Shown here: positions 35,196-43,908 of the stretch, one piece after another
Numbering within the stretch: the first letter of the stretch is position 1
Layout of the letters: each line of letters begins with the position of its first letter
Source of the DNA: Chitinophagales bacterium
GTDB taxonomy: Bacteria > Bacteroidota > Bacteroidia > Chitinophagales > JADIYW01
Reading direction: 5' to 3'
NCBI GenBank assembly: GCA_020636535.1
Contig: JACJXT010000011.1
Span: 744,001 to 808,000 of the forward strand
DNA length: 64,000 nucleotides
Notes under the pieces: generated by a model
Told to the model about the DNA's origin: nothing
The model's input: the letters and a program-made list of their open reading frames with translations, nothing else
Databases searched by the model: none
Position numbers and translations under genes: made by a program

Positions 35196-36866
35196 ATGGA
35201 TTTTAAATCTCTATTTAGAACAAAAAATATTGCTTCTATATTACAAGAAGCAAAACTAAAAGATGCTGCTAGTACAGAAGGCGAATTAAAAAGAAATCTT
35301 ACAGTAAGAGATTTAGCAATGCTAGGAATTGCAGCCATTGTAGGTGCTGGTATTTTTAGTACTATTGGTCAAGCTTGTTTTGATGGCGGACCAGCAGTAA
35401 GTTTATTGTTTATTGGAATTGCCATAGCTTGTGGTTTTTCTGCTTTGTGTTATGCCGAGTTTGCTTCTCGCATTCCAATTTCTGGTAGTGCTTATACTTA
35501 TGCTTATGCAACTTTTGGCGAAATTATTGCTTGGATAATTGGTTGGGATTTAATTTTAGAATATGCTATAGGAAATATAACAGTATCTATTGCTTGGTCT
35601 GGTAACTTTGTCAAATTTTTGTCCGATTGTGGTGTGCATTTACCACAGTACTTAACTACAAGTTTCTTAGAAGCACAAAAATATATGCCAGAATTATATG
35701 CATCAGCACCAAAACTATTTGGTATTCCGTTTATAATTAATATTCCGGCATTTTGTATTAATGCATTAATTACTTGGTTGGTATATATCGGAATTAAAGA
35801 ATCTAAAAACTTTGCAAACGGAATGGTTATTTTTAAAGTACTAGTAATTATAGTGATTATATTAATAGGATTATTTTATATTCAACCAGAAAACTGGTCG
35901 CCTTTTGCTCCTAATGGTTTCGGTGGCGTTATCAAAGGTGTATCTGCTGTATTTTTTGCATATATTGGTTTTGATGCTATTTCTACTACTGCAGAAGAAT
36001 GTAAAGATCCACAAAAAGATTTACCAAAAGGTATGATTTATGCATTAATTATAGCAACAGTATTGTATGTTTTAGTCGCACTAGTATTAACAGGAATGGT
36101 GCATTATACCAAACTCAACAACGAAGCATTTTTAGCCAATGCTTTTACAGAAATTGGTTTAAATTGGATGGGTGGTTTAATTGCATTTAGTGCATTAATT
36201 GCTACGGCAAGTGTATTGCTTGTATTTCAAATTGGTCAACCAAGAATTTGGATGAGTATGAGTAGAGATGGTTTACTACCTAAGAAATTTGCTACTATTC
36301 ACAAACGATTTAAAACACCATCTTATGCTACTATTATAACTGGTTTAATTGTAGGTATTCCTTCTTTATTTTTAGATATAAATTTAGTAACTGATTTATG
36401 TAGTATCGGAACACTTTTTGCATTTGTTTTAGTTTGTGGAGGTGTTTTAATTTTAAACAAAAATGATGCAGATAATCAATATCAACCAAGTGATGATTTA
36501 AAACCAAAGTTTAAAGTAAAATATATTAATGGAAGATATTTTATTATTCTTGTTTGGATTTTAATTACACTATTTCTAGTAAAATACGAACCTAATTTTA
36601 TAAACAGTGCATTTAGTTTTGAAGGTGGATTTTCTACTTGGCATCATCAAATACCATTTTGGATTTTTTTATTGGTTTCAGTTATTATAACCATATATAC
36701 TATTAAAAACAAATGGTCTTTAATTCCAGTACTCGGATTTTTAAGTTGTGCATATTTACTGTCTACACTTGGAGTTGCTAATTGGCTAAGATTTATTGTT
36801 TGGATGTTAGTCGGACTACTAATTTATTTTGTTTATAGTTATAGAAAAAGTAAGCTGAATAAATAA
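35196..36866 (+). CDS. Cationic-type amino-acid/polyamine permease (APC superfamily)
   Basis: 556 residues, 12-14 transmembrane helices. The APC first-helix motif reads IAAIVGAGIFSTIGQA, followed by GFSALCYAEFASRIPISGSAYTYAYA in helix 3, which is the CAT (cationic amino acid transporter) subgroup pattern. The substrate may be a basic amino acid but cannot be fixed from this. The gene is divergent from the metallophosphoesterase gene and 73 bases before the OmpA-like gene. Confidence 0.9.
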   Translation: MDFKSLFRTKNIASILQEAKLKDAASTEGELKRNLTVRDLAMLGIAAIVGAGIFSTIGQACFDGGPAVSLLFIGIAIACGFSALCYAEFASRIPISGSAYTYAYATFGEIIAWIIGWDLILEYAIGNITVSIAWSGNFVKFLSDCGVHLPQYLTTSFLEAQKYMPELYASAPKLFGIPFIINIPAFCINALITWLVYIGIKESKNFANGMVIFKVLVIIVIILIGLFYIQPENWSPFAPNGFGGVIKGVSAVFFAYIGFDAISTTAEECKDPQKDLPKGMIYALIIATVLYVLVALVLTGMVHYTKLNNEAFLANAFTEIGLNWMGGLIAFSALIATASVLLVFQIGQPRIWMSMSRDGLLPKKFATIHKRFKTPSYATIITGLIVGIPSLFLDINLVTDLCSIGTLFAFVLVCGGVLILNKNDADNQYQPSDDLKPKFKVKYINGRYFIILVWILITLFLVKYEPNFINSAFSFEGGFSTWHHQIPFWIFLLVSVIITIYTIKNKWSLIPVLGFLSCAYLLSTLGVANWLRFIVWMLVGLLIYFVYSYRKSKLNK

Positions 36867-36939
36867 CATTTTTTTATTAATTTTAAGAAATTATCGGAAA
36901 CGAAATTAAGATATTTGTAAACATCAAAATTTCAAAAAA

Positions 36940-37419
36940 ATGCGAAAGTTATTTTTGTCTATTGTCTTATCTTTATTTGTTTTTATCTCATTTGCTAAAG
37001 GTCAAGACAGATTAATTTTACCACAGCCATTAACATTTAAAGAACACGCTAACGATGTAACACAGAATAATGATGAAACACTAGATTTTATTGCTGATTA
37101 TTTAAAGCAAAATCCACTAGTCACTAAGCTGTTGATAGAATGCCATGTTTTTACAGAAGCTAGTGAGCAAGAAAATCTTTCATTGAGTCTACAAAGAGCA
37201 GCAATTGTTGGTTACTACTTAACCGAAAAAGGAATTAATTGCAGCCGTTTAATCATAACAGGTTTTGGTAATTCTAGTCCAGCTGTAGGAGCAACTGATA
37301 ATCAAGATAATACTAGAATTGAGTTTTTTCCAGCAGAATATGATGGGAAACAAACACTAGATTATAATTTAAATGATCCAAACCTTAGGCAGTACGATCC
37401 TTGTGAAATTGACAATTGA
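36940..37419 (+). CDS. Small periplasmic OmpA C-domain-like protein
   Basis: 159 residues; signal peptide MRKLFLSIVLSLFVFISFAKG. The rest resembles the OmpA/MotB peptidoglycan fold: LDFIADYLKQNPLVTKLLIECHVF, then LSLSLQRAAIVGYYLTEKGI (replacing LSxxRAxxVxxYL), SRLIITGFGNSSPAV and NTRIEFF. The canonical G-H-T-D is changed to ECHVF, so binding to peptidoglycan may be altered. Its TGA overlaps the ATG of the ThiF-like gene (ATGA), so the two are coupled, which is an odd pairing. Confidence 0.78.
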   Translation: MRKLFLSIVLSLFVFISFAKGQDRLILPQPLTFKEHANDVTQNNDETLDFIADYLKQNPLVTKLLIECHVFTEASEQENLSLSLQRAAIVGYYLTEKGINCSRLIITGFGNSSPAVGATDNQDNTRIEFFPAEYDGKQTLDYNLNDPNLRQYDPCEIDN

Positions 37420-38498
37420 TGCATAGCAAACATTCTGCTCACGAAAAAAGATATTTAAAGCAAACCATATTAAAACAAGTTGGCATTGAAGGTCAACAAA
37501 AATTAATCGAAGCTAAAATTTTAGTAGTTGGTGCTGGAGCATTGGCAAGTCCTGTACTACAATATTTAACAGCAGCTGGTATTGGTACAATAGGTATCAT
37601 TGATGATGATATAGTCTCAGAAAGCAATTTACATAGACAAGTACTATTCACTACAAATGATATTGGTTTTGCTAAAGTTCAAATAGTAAAAGACAGACTA
37701 AATGCTCAAAATCCATTAGTCAATATTGAAACTTATAAAGAACGATTATCTATTAAAAATGCAATTGACATTATAAATAAATATGATATTATTGTAGATT
37801 GCACTGATAATTTTCCTACACGATATTTAGTAAACGATGCATGTATAAAATGTAATAAACCTTTTGTTTACGGAGCAATAGAAGCTTTTTTCGGACAAGT
37901 TGCTGTGTTTAATTATCAACAAAGTGCTTCGTATCGTTGTCTTTTTCCAGAAATTCCAAAAGCCAACAAACTCAATTGTAATGAATTAGGTGTTATAGGC
38001 ATTTTGCCAAATATTATTGGTAGTTTACAAGCTAATGAAGTTATTAAAATGATATTAGGAATTGGTAATATATTATCTAATAAATTATTAACTTATAATG
38101 CACTAACTAATGAGTCCAAGCAATTTAATATCAAAAGAAATGATACTATTATTGATATAATTAAACAATATCCATTACAAGAAGAAGTAATAGAGAATTG
38201 TGAAGTACAAAACAGCATTAAAAACATTAGTAGTGATGAATTTAAATCATTACAACACAACAACGATTACACTATCTTAGATGTAAGACAAATAGGAGAA
38301 CACCCAATACTACAACAAGACAATGTACTCAATATTAGTCTAGCATTATTGCCATTCAAACTACAAGATTTAGACAAGCAACAACATTATATAGTAGTTT
38401 GCCAAAGTGGAGCAAGAAGCAAACAAGCAGCACAGTTATTAGCAGACAATAACTTTAAACACATCTACAACTTAGAAAATGGTTTATTGAGTTTGTAG
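37419..38498 (+). CDS. ThiF/MoeB-type adenylyltransferase fused to a rhodanese domain
   Basis: 359 residues from the ATG at 37419. Residues ~15-240 are an E1-like adenylyltransferase: VVGAGALASPVLQYLTAAG, DDDIVSESNLHRQ, and CTDNFPTRYLVNDAC. Residues ~265-355 are a rhodanese with active Cys in VVCQSGARSKQAA. In MoeZ/MOCS3-like proteins this pair adenylates a ubiquitin-like carrier (ThiS, MoaD) and loads sulfur as a thiocarboxylate. The Cys pair of the MoeB zinc site is only partly seen (CIKC, then YRC...NCNE). No thiS or moaD is adjacent, so thiamin or molybdopterin cannot be chosen. Confidence 0.87.
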   Translation: MHSKHSAHEKRYLKQTILKQVGIEGQQKLIEAKILVVGAGALASPVLQYLTAAGIGTIGIIDDDIVSESNLHRQVLFTTNDIGFAKVQIVKDRLNAQNPLVNIETYKERLSIKNAIDIINKYDIIVDCTDNFPTRYLVNDACIKCNKPFVYGAIEAFFGQVAVFNYQQSASYRCLFPEIPKANKLNCNELGVIGILPNIIGSLQANEVIKMILGIGNILSNKLLTYNALTNESKQFNIKRNDTIIDIIKQYPLQEEVIENCEVQNSIKNISSDEFKSLQHNNDYTILDVRQIGEHPILQQDNVLNISLALLPFKLQDLDKQQHYIVVCQSGARSKQAAQLLADNNFKHIYNLENGLLSL

Positions 38499-38511
38499 TA
38501 GAATTATCTTC

Positions 38512-39384
38512 TCAACTATTTTTCTTCCAAGGAAATAACTTAGAAACAGCATCAATATACTGCTGATAATTTTTTCTCTTTGCTAAATTTCTTTTTTCCA
38601 TCAACGGAATACTAATGAAATAAAATAATCCAAACATTAATAAACTACCAATACCCAAATACCATTGATGAATATCGCAAGCAAGCATCATCACATACAA
38701 TCCTAGCCAAAATAAAATTTCTCCAAAGTAATTCGGATGCCTAGAATATTGCCAAAGTCCAGTTGTAATAAATTTATCTTTAGCGTGTGTAGCTCTAAAT
38801 CGTTTACTTTGTATATCAGCAATTAACTCAAATAAAATACCAACAATAGCAATTAAAACACCAATAATATATAAAGGAACTATATTAATATGATATGCAG
38901 AAATAATATAATAGCAAGGAATTAAAGCAACAAATACTAATACCGTAGGAAATAAATGAATACCAAAAAAGTTAACCAATGGAAACCACTTACCATTTTG
39001 ATTTCTCAACTCAGTATAACGCCAGTCTTCATCATGTAAACCTTTCCAACCATAATGCCAGTTTAAAGTTAGTCGTACCGACCAAAATAAAACAACTAAT
39101 AATAATATATTATTTTTGAATGATATAAAATTGCTATACTCTAAATTGTTCCAGTACATTAAAATAATTGGAGGAACAACACTCCAATAGGCATCATAAA
39201 TACTAGAATTGTTATAGATACTACTACCAATAAAAATAACAAAAGTGGCTAGCACATTAGCCAAAAAAGATTTCAATAAAATATGCGTAGTGTGTGGTAG
39301 CACAAACTGAAATAAAACAAAGGCAGAAATAGCAGCAATCAAATACCAAATAAAAACAATTATGGTCGATTTGGTTTTATTCAT
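38512..39384 (-). CDS. DUF1295 (steroid 5-alpha-reductase-like) membrane protein
   Basis: 290 residues, six or seven transmembrane segments. The C-terminal half carries the family marks: TGLWQYSRHPNYFGEILFW (RHPNYFGE), with VSKLFPWKK at the end. The pattern SIYDAYWSVVPP near 58-70 is typical of DUF1295. Relatives include isoprenylcysteine methyltransferase and fatty-acid-modifying proteins; the true reaction is not known. It ends 13 bases from the convergent ThiF-rhodanese gene. Confidence 0.88.
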   Translation of the reverse strand: MNKTKSTIIVFIWYLIAAISAFVLFQFVLPHTTHILLKSFLANVLATFVIFIGSSIYNNSSIYDAYWSVVPPIILMYWNNLEYSNFISFKNNILLLVVLFWSVRLTLNWHYGWKGLHDEDWRYTELRNQNGKWFPLVNFFGIHLFPTVLVFVALIPCYYIISAYHINIVPLYIIGVLIAIVGILFELIADIQSKRFRATHAKDKFITTGLWQYSRHPNYFGEILFWLGLYVMMLACDIHQWYLGIGSLLMFGLFYFISIPLMEKRNLAKRKNYQQYIDAVSKLFPWKKNS

Positions 39385-39459
39385 ACACTAAATATAAGCA
39401 TAATTTTATAGCTTGTAACGCTAAATACAATCATAACATTAAGTAAAAGCAATTTTCTA

Positions 39460-39467
39460 TACCTTTG
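39460..39467 (+). promoter_or_regulatory. Putative -7 box of the trpG gene
   Basis: TACCTTTG matches TAnnTTTG and lies 25 bases before the ATG at 39492. I could not find a clear TTTG at the expected -33 distance. Confidence 0.4.
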
Positions 39468-39491
39468 ATTGATAATAAACACATTAACAAA

Positions 39492-40049
39492 ATGAAAGTA
39501 TTGGTATTGGATAATTATGATTCTTTTGTATATAATTTAGTGCATTATATAGAAGAATTTAATGTTACCGTTGATGTTTTTAGAAATGATAAAATTTCAT
39601 TAGAAGCTGTAGCACAGTACGATAAAATTTTACTATCACCAGGACCAGGAATTCCAGAAGAAGCTGGCATCTTATTACCATTAATAGAAAAATATGCTGC
39701 TACAAAACCAATATTAGGTGTGTGTTTAGGTCATCAAGCAATTGGTCAGGTTTTTGGTTCAGAGCTTTATAACATAGGAGAGGTGGTGCATGGTAAAGTT
39801 AGAAATACAACTATAGTAGAAGACGATTATATATTTAATGGAATCGACAAAAATTTTGATAGCGGAAGATACCATTCATGGGCAATTAAAAATGTAGTAG
39901 CACCATTAATTGTTACAGCAGTTGATGATGATAATATTGTACAAGCAGTAAAACACGAATTGTATGATGTAAGAGGCGTACAATTTCATCCAGAAAGCAT
40001 CATGACACCATCAGGAAAAACCATGATTAAAAATTGGTTAGAGTATTAA
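39492..40049 (+). CDS. trpG: Anthranilate synthase glutamine amidotransferase subunit
   Basis: 185 residues from the ATG at 39492; a TTG nine codons upstream lies on the promoter box and is not favoured. Class I glutamine amidotransferase: DNYDSFVYNLV, SPGPGIPEEAG, the nucleophile Cys in GVCLGHQAIG, RYHSWAI and the His-Glu in GVQFHPES. It hydrolyses glutamine and passes ammonia to TrpE (or PabB). trpD and trpC follow, so TrpG is the better name, but it may also serve PABA. The partner trpE is not directly upstream; the gene before it is an unrelated convergent membrane protein. Confidence 0.92.
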   Translation: MKVLVLDNYDSFVYNLVHYIEEFNVTVDVFRNDKISLEAVAQYDKILLSPGPGIPEEAGILLPLIEKYAATKPILGVCLGHQAIGQVFGSELYNIGEVVHGKVRNTTIVEDDYIFNGIDKNFDSGRYHSWAIKNVVAPLIVTAVDDDNIVQAVKHELYDVRGVQFHPESIMTPSGKTMIKNWLEY

Positions 40050-40124
40050 AATTAAGTCTTGTCTAGTATTTTTACTTGACAAATATTTTATAGAAAATTG
40101 TAAAATTAGCATTCATTCGTCTAT

Positions 40125-40146
40125 GCTGAGCGAAGCGAAGTATCTC
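40125..40146. repeat. Dispersed repeat fragment with 'cttcgct(t/a)tcgctcag' core
   Basis: On the minus strand this reads gagatacttcgcttcgctcagc. It matches the start of the 126-base units at 47441-48145 (gagacacttcgctatcgctcagt) with few changes. It lies in the 165-base gap between trpG and trpD, breaking the trp operon at that point. Confidence 0.5.
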
Positions 40147-40200
40147 TATTAAATTTCTATTTCCTTTTAATACTCCATAAAAGTGATGTACTAATATTAT

Positions 40201-40208
40201 TATCTTTG
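40201..40208 (+). promoter_or_regulatory. Possible -7 box just upstream of trpD
   Basis: TATCTTTG fits TAnnTTTG and ends six bases before the ATG at 40215, giving a very short or leaderless transcript if used. No good -33 element. Confidence 0.3.
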
Positions 40209-40214
40209 TTGCTT

Positions 40215-41222
40215 ATGAAAGCATTTTTAGAGACATTATATCAAGGAAAAAAACTCAATGCTAAAGATGCTGAAAAATTAATGCTTGGTGTAGCAAACGG
40301 ACAATTTGAAACAGCTCAGATTGCAGCATTACTCTCTGTTTATAATATGCGAATGCCAAGTAGTCAAGAGTTAATTGGCTTTAGAAAAGCAATGTTGTCT
40401 TTAGCCAATCCAATTCAGTTTAAACAAACCGAAACACTAGATATTGTAGGTACTGGTGGTGATGGAAAGAATACATTTAATATTTCTACACTAGCATGTT
40501 TTGTTTGTGCTGGTGCAGGAATTCCAGTTACAAAACATGGTAATTATGGTGTGTCTTCTGTTTCTGGTTCGTCTAATGTGTTAGAAGCGTTAGGCATTCG
40601 TTTTACCAACGACAAAAAGATTTTGCAAGAAGAACTAAACAATGCAAATATTACTTTTCTACATGCACCATTATTTCATCCTGCAATGAAAACAGTAGCT
40701 CCAATTAGAAAATCACTACAAGTAAGAACCGTTTTCAACCTACTAGGACCACTAATTAATCCTTCTCAGCCAAAACATCAAATCATTGGTGTTTATCATC
40801 CAACAATTGGCAATTTATACCAACAAGTAATGGCTACAACAGCTACTAATTTTTCTATAGTACACGCTAAAGATGGCTACGATGAAATTTCATTAACTGG
40901 CGATGCTATTATTTGGAAGAAAAGCAGTAAAACGCTGTTTCAAAAATACAATAGAGCAATCTTTAAAAAACATACTCAAAAAAGTATTCATGGTGGTACT
41001 ACGCTTAAAAGTAATGCTACAATATTCACCAATATATTAAACAATAAAGCTACAGAAGCACAAAAAGAAGTAGTGTTAGCTAATGCTGCACTAGCAATTG
41101 CTTTGGTGAAAAATTTAAAATATCAAGAAGCCGTTGATATTGCAAAAGATAGTTTAGAAACTGGAAAAGCAAAAGCAAGTTTAAATAATTTAATAGCTGT
41201 TTGTAATGAATATATTAGATAA
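40215..41222 (+). CDS. trpD: Anthranilate phosphoribosyltransferase
   Basis: 335 residues from the ATG at 40215. It transfers the phosphoribosyl group of PRPP to anthranilate, step two of tryptophan synthesis. Motifs: VGTGGDGKNTFNIST for PRPP, KHGNYGVSSVSGSSNVLEALG, and FLHAPLFHPAMK with RTVFNLLGPL(I)NP. The end is coupled to trpC by a 17-base overlap. Between this gene and trpG lies a 165-base gap with a repeat, so it may have its own promoter. Confidence 0.96.
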   Translation: MKAFLETLYQGKKLNAKDAEKLMLGVANGQFETAQIAALLSVYNMRMPSSQELIGFRKAMLSLANPIQFKQTETLDIVGTGGDGKNTFNISTLACFVCAGAGIPVTKHGNYGVSSVSGSSNVLEALGIRFTNDKKILQEELNNANITFLHAPLFHPAMKTVAPIRKSLQVRTVFNLLGPLINPSQPKHQIIGVYHPTIGNLYQQVMATTATNFSIVHAKDGYDEISLTGDAIIWKKSSKTLFQKYNRAIFKKHTQKSIHGGTTLKSNATIFTNILNNKATEAQKEVVLANAALAIALVKNLKYQEAVDIAKDSLETGKAKASLNNLIAVCNEYIR

Positions 41223-41991
41223 AATAGTAGCACATAAAAAGCAGGAAGTTTTAACTGCAAAAGAAAAGGTATCTATTAAAAAGTTAGAAAATGAAATATA
41301 TTTTACTAGAGCGACTAATTCGTTAAAGCAACAGTTTATTAATAAAAATATAGGAATTATTGCAGAATTTAAACGACAGTCGCCAAGCAAAGGAATTATT
41401 AATGATGTTGTTACGCCATTAGATGTCGTACTTGGTTATGAGCAAGCTGGAGCCATTGCAAGTTCTATTTTAACCGATTCATTTTTTTTTGGTGGACAAA
41501 ATCAAGATATATTAGAGGTACGAGATAGTGTAAGCATTCCAATTTTGCGTAAAGAATTCATGATAGATGAATATCAAATTGTAGAAGCAAAAGCGATTGG
41601 TGCAGATGTTATTTTATTGATAGCAGCAATCTTAACCAAGCAAGAAATTAAATCGTTTACTACACTTGCACATCAATTAGGTTTAGAAGTATTGCTAGAG
41701 TTACACGATACTGAAGAGCTAGATAAAATTGATATTGATGTTGATTTAATAGGCATCAACAACAGAAATTTAAAAACATTTAAGGTAGATATTGAACACA
41801 GTATTAAAATGTCGGACTATCTACAAAACGATTTTATTAAAATTGCAGAAAGTGGATTATCTGAAGTTGCTACAGTTAAAAATTTATACCAAGCAGGTTT
41901 TAAAGGATTTTTAATGGGCGAAAACTTTATGAAAACTGAAAATCCAGCTTTGAGTTGTAAAAATTTTATAGCACAAATTGATATAAACTAA
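41206..41991 (+). CDS. trpC: Indole-3-glycerol phosphate synthase
   Basis: 261 residues; a (beta/alpha)8 barrel that closes and decarboxylates CdRP to indole-3-glycerol phosphate. Catalytic Lys in AEFKRQSPSKG, LRKEFMIDEYQIVEA with the second Lys, LEVLLELHDTEEL, and IGINNRNLKTFKVD plus IAESGLS for the phosphate. The start overlaps trpD by 17 bases. It is a monofunctional TrpC with no TrpF fused. The remaining trpF, trpB and trpA are not in the window. Confidence 0.96.
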   Translation: MNILDKIVAHKKQEVLTAKEKVSIKKLENEIYFTRATNSLKQQFINKNIGIIAEFKRQSPSKGIINDVVTPLDVVLGYEQAGAIASSILTDSFFFGGQNQDILEVRDSVSIPILRKEFMIDEYQIVEAKAIGADVILLIAAILTKQEIKSFTTLAHQLGLEVLLELHDTEELDKIDIDVDLIGINNRNLKTFKVDIEHSIKMSDYLQNDFIKIAESGLSEVATVKNLYQAGFKGFLMGENFMKTENPALSCKNFIAQIDIN

Positions 41992-42010
41992 GCAACATAG
42001 ATTCAATACA

Positions 42011-42592
42011 TTACTTCTTCTTTTTACATTTTTTCTTTTTAGAATCGGTTTTTATATCATCAGAAGAAATAGAATTGTGCTCTATAATTTCTTCTTGTTC
42101 TATATTCTGTTCTTGATTATTGTTGTCTATATCTTCAGTTGATTCAGCTACATCATTCGGATGCTCAATTTCGTAATTCATATTCATAATCATAAGTTTG
42201 CTAAGCAATTCATCTACTGTTAGCAAACCAGAAAATCGTTCTAAAATACTATCATTGCTATCAAAAATCATGGTAGTAGGATAGATAGTTACATTGTGTT
42301 CTTCTGCTAAATCCATAAACTCAAAATAGTCTACATCAGCTTTTAATACAACAAAGTTATCGTGTAGATATTGGTTGACTTCTTGATTGGTGAAAACTTC
42401 ATTTTCTAGTTTCTTACAAGGAATACACCATTTTGCACCAAAAACAACCATCAGTTTTTTGTTTTGTTGATTGGCTATTTCATGTACTTCATCGTAGCTG
42501 CCTTTGGTATAAAATTGAGAAGCATCAAAATTTTGTGCTACAGAAGTGCTGAGTATAAGAATGGAAATTAGTGTAAAGAATAATTGTTTCAT
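42011..42592 (-). CDS. Exported thioredoxin-fold protein (CIPC active site)
   Basis: 193 residues from the ATG at 42592 (signal peptide MKQLFFTLISILILSTSVAQ); the open frame further upstream crosses a terminator and is not credible. Thioredoxin domain ~35-135 with the redox motif WCIPCKK and cis-Pro in TIYPTTMIF. The C-terminal ~55 residues are acidic (STEDIDNNNQEQNIEQEE) and end in a Lys/Cys tail (KKKKCKKKK). It probably acts in the periplasm in disulfide exchange. A terminator lies just upstream, so it is expressed apart from the repeat protein. Confidence 0.85.
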   Translation of the reverse strand: MKQLFFTLISILILSTSVAQNFDASQFYTKGSYDEVHEIANQQNKKLMVVFGAKWCIPCKKLENEVFTNQEVNQYLHDNFVVLKADVDYFEFMDLAEEHNVTIYPTTMIFDSNDSILERFSGLLTVDELLSKLMIMNMNYEIEHPNDVAESTEDIDNNNQEQNIEQEEIIEHNSISSDDIKTDSKKKKCKKKK

Positions 42593-42606
42593 AGTAAAAA
42601 ATAAAA

Positions 42607-42637
42607 AAACCGTATTACGAATATAGCAATACGGTTT
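42607..42637 (-). terminator. Rho-independent terminator of the 23-residue-repeat protein gene
   Basis: Perfect arms AAACCGTATT (42607-42616) and AATACGGTTT (42628-42637); on the minus strand a run of T follows. It lies 22 bases past that gene's stop. Confidence 0.8.
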
Positions 42638-42658
42638 CAAAATTAATGCCAAAAAAGC

Positions 42659-43732
42659 TTAATATTTAACGCCAAGTGCTTTTAGCGTTTCTATATTTAA
42701 GTTTCCAACTGGCAAGTTATTATCTTGTTGATATTTAATCAATGCTTGTCTAGTATCTTTTCCTAGAATATTATCTACTCCAGCAGGACCAACATCATAA
42801 CCTCTATCTAACAATGCTTGTTGAATTTGAGAAATAGTATATGAAGTTACTTTGTCGCCACATAAAATTTCTTTCCACTCATTATAACCACCTTTTTTTA
42901 CGAGTACATTTTTAGTAATAGTTTGATATTCGGCAGGAATAGTTGTTTCTTTAACAGCAGCTGGTTGATCAACTACTGTTTTCGTTACTGTTTTATATTC
43001 AGCAGGAATATCTATTTTTTTAGTGGTAGCTGGAGAAGCTAAAACTGTTTTCGTTACTGTTTTATATTCAGCAGGAATGTCAATTACTTGTTCAGCAGCT
43101 GGAGTAACTAAAACTTGTTTTGTAATAGTCTTGTATTCAGCAGGAATAGTAATTTCTTTTGTAGATGCAGGTTGGTCAATTACTTCTTTAGACACTTTTT
43201 TGTACTGAGCTGGTACCGTTTCTAAACACATAATAATACAATCATCTGGATCTTCAGACAAACAACCTGATGTTTTTTTCTTTACCCATTTTGTAGTTTC
43301 ATCTGCTACTTTAATGGTTTCTGTAACTGTTTTGTAAGTTGCAGGAATAGTTACAATTTTGCTAGACGCAGCTTTGTCTAATACTTGTTCTGTAACTGTT
43401 TTATAAACCGCTGGTGTAGTTACAATTTTTGTAGATGCTTCTTTAATTAGCACTTGTTCTGTAACTGTTTTATACTCGGCTGGTACAGCAATAAGTTTAC
43501 TAGATGCTTCTTTAACCAACATTTGTTCTGTAACTGTTTTGTAAGTTGCAGGAACAACTGTTTGAACTGTTTTTGCTTCTTTTAAAAGCATTTGTTCAGT
43601 TTTAGTTTCGTACACATCTGGCATTAAACATTTTGCATAACATTTTCCTGGTTGAGCGTTTGGTGGATAATCATCTTGACCAAATGAAATCAAAGACGCT
43701 AAAACCAAGGCGTTCAATAAAATCTTCTTCAT
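42659..43732 (-). CDS. Secreted 23-residue tandem-repeat protein with C-terminal peptidoglycan-binding domain
   Basis: 357 residues, signal peptide ~1-18. It contains about ten units of 23 residues, consensus P-A-x-Y-K-T-V-T-x-x-V-L-x-x-x-A-x-x-K-x-x-x-I, broken once by a Cys-containing insert (SGCLSEDPDDC). The last ~60 residues (ISQIQQALLDRGYDVGPAGVDNILGKDTRQALIKYQ) are a PG_binding_1-type domain. Repeats near-identical at protein level suggest an extended fibre in the envelope anchored to peptidoglycan. Similar proteins occur in Flavobacteriia and relatives; their function is not known to me. Confidence 0.85.
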   Translation of the reverse strand: MKKILLNALVLASLISFGQDDYPPNAQPGKCYAKCLMPDVYETKTEQMLLKEAKTVQTVVPATYKTVTEQMLVKEASSKLIAVPAEYKTVTEQVLIKEASTKIVTTPAVYKTVTEQVLDKAASSKIVTIPATYKTVTETIKVADETTKWVKKKTSGCLSEDPDDCIIMCLETVPAQYKKVSKEVIDQPASTKEITIPAEYKTITKQVLVTPAAEQVIDIPAEYKTVTKTVLASPATTKKIDIPAEYKTVTKTVVDQPAAVKETTIPAEYQTITKNVLVKKGGYNEWKEILCGDKVTSYTISQIQQALLDRGYDVGPAGVDNILGKDTRQALIKYQQDNNLPVGNLNIETLKALGVKY

Positions 43733-43836
43733 TTTTTTTTGTTTAAATTAAAAATCGATACTTGTAAAGTTATTCAAAATTCAAGCCAAAAGTGTTAAAT
43801 TTTAAGCTAAGTTATTAACAATTAAGCACATAAAAC

Positions 43837-43863
43837 AAAGAGCTGTCTCATTGACAGCTCTTT
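43837..43863 (-). terminator. Rho-independent terminator after ilvC
   Basis: Perfect arms AAAGAGCTGTC (43837-43847) and GACAGCTCTTT (43853-43863) with a 5-base loop; a T-rich run follows on the minus strand. It lies 46 bases after the ilvC stop. Confidence 0.82.
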
Positions 43864-43908
43864 ACATATCGTATTTTTTCAGTATTTAATACTGATTTAA
43901 ACTCAGAA

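Noticed and set aside
40050..40214. Trp attenuator leader before trpD
   Set aside because: No Trp-rich leader peptide or paired antiterminator was visible; the gap holds a dispersed repeat instead.
42593..42652. Extended start for the CIPC thioredoxin
   Set aside because: The region contains a terminator hairpin, while the ATG at 42592 gives a clean signal peptide.
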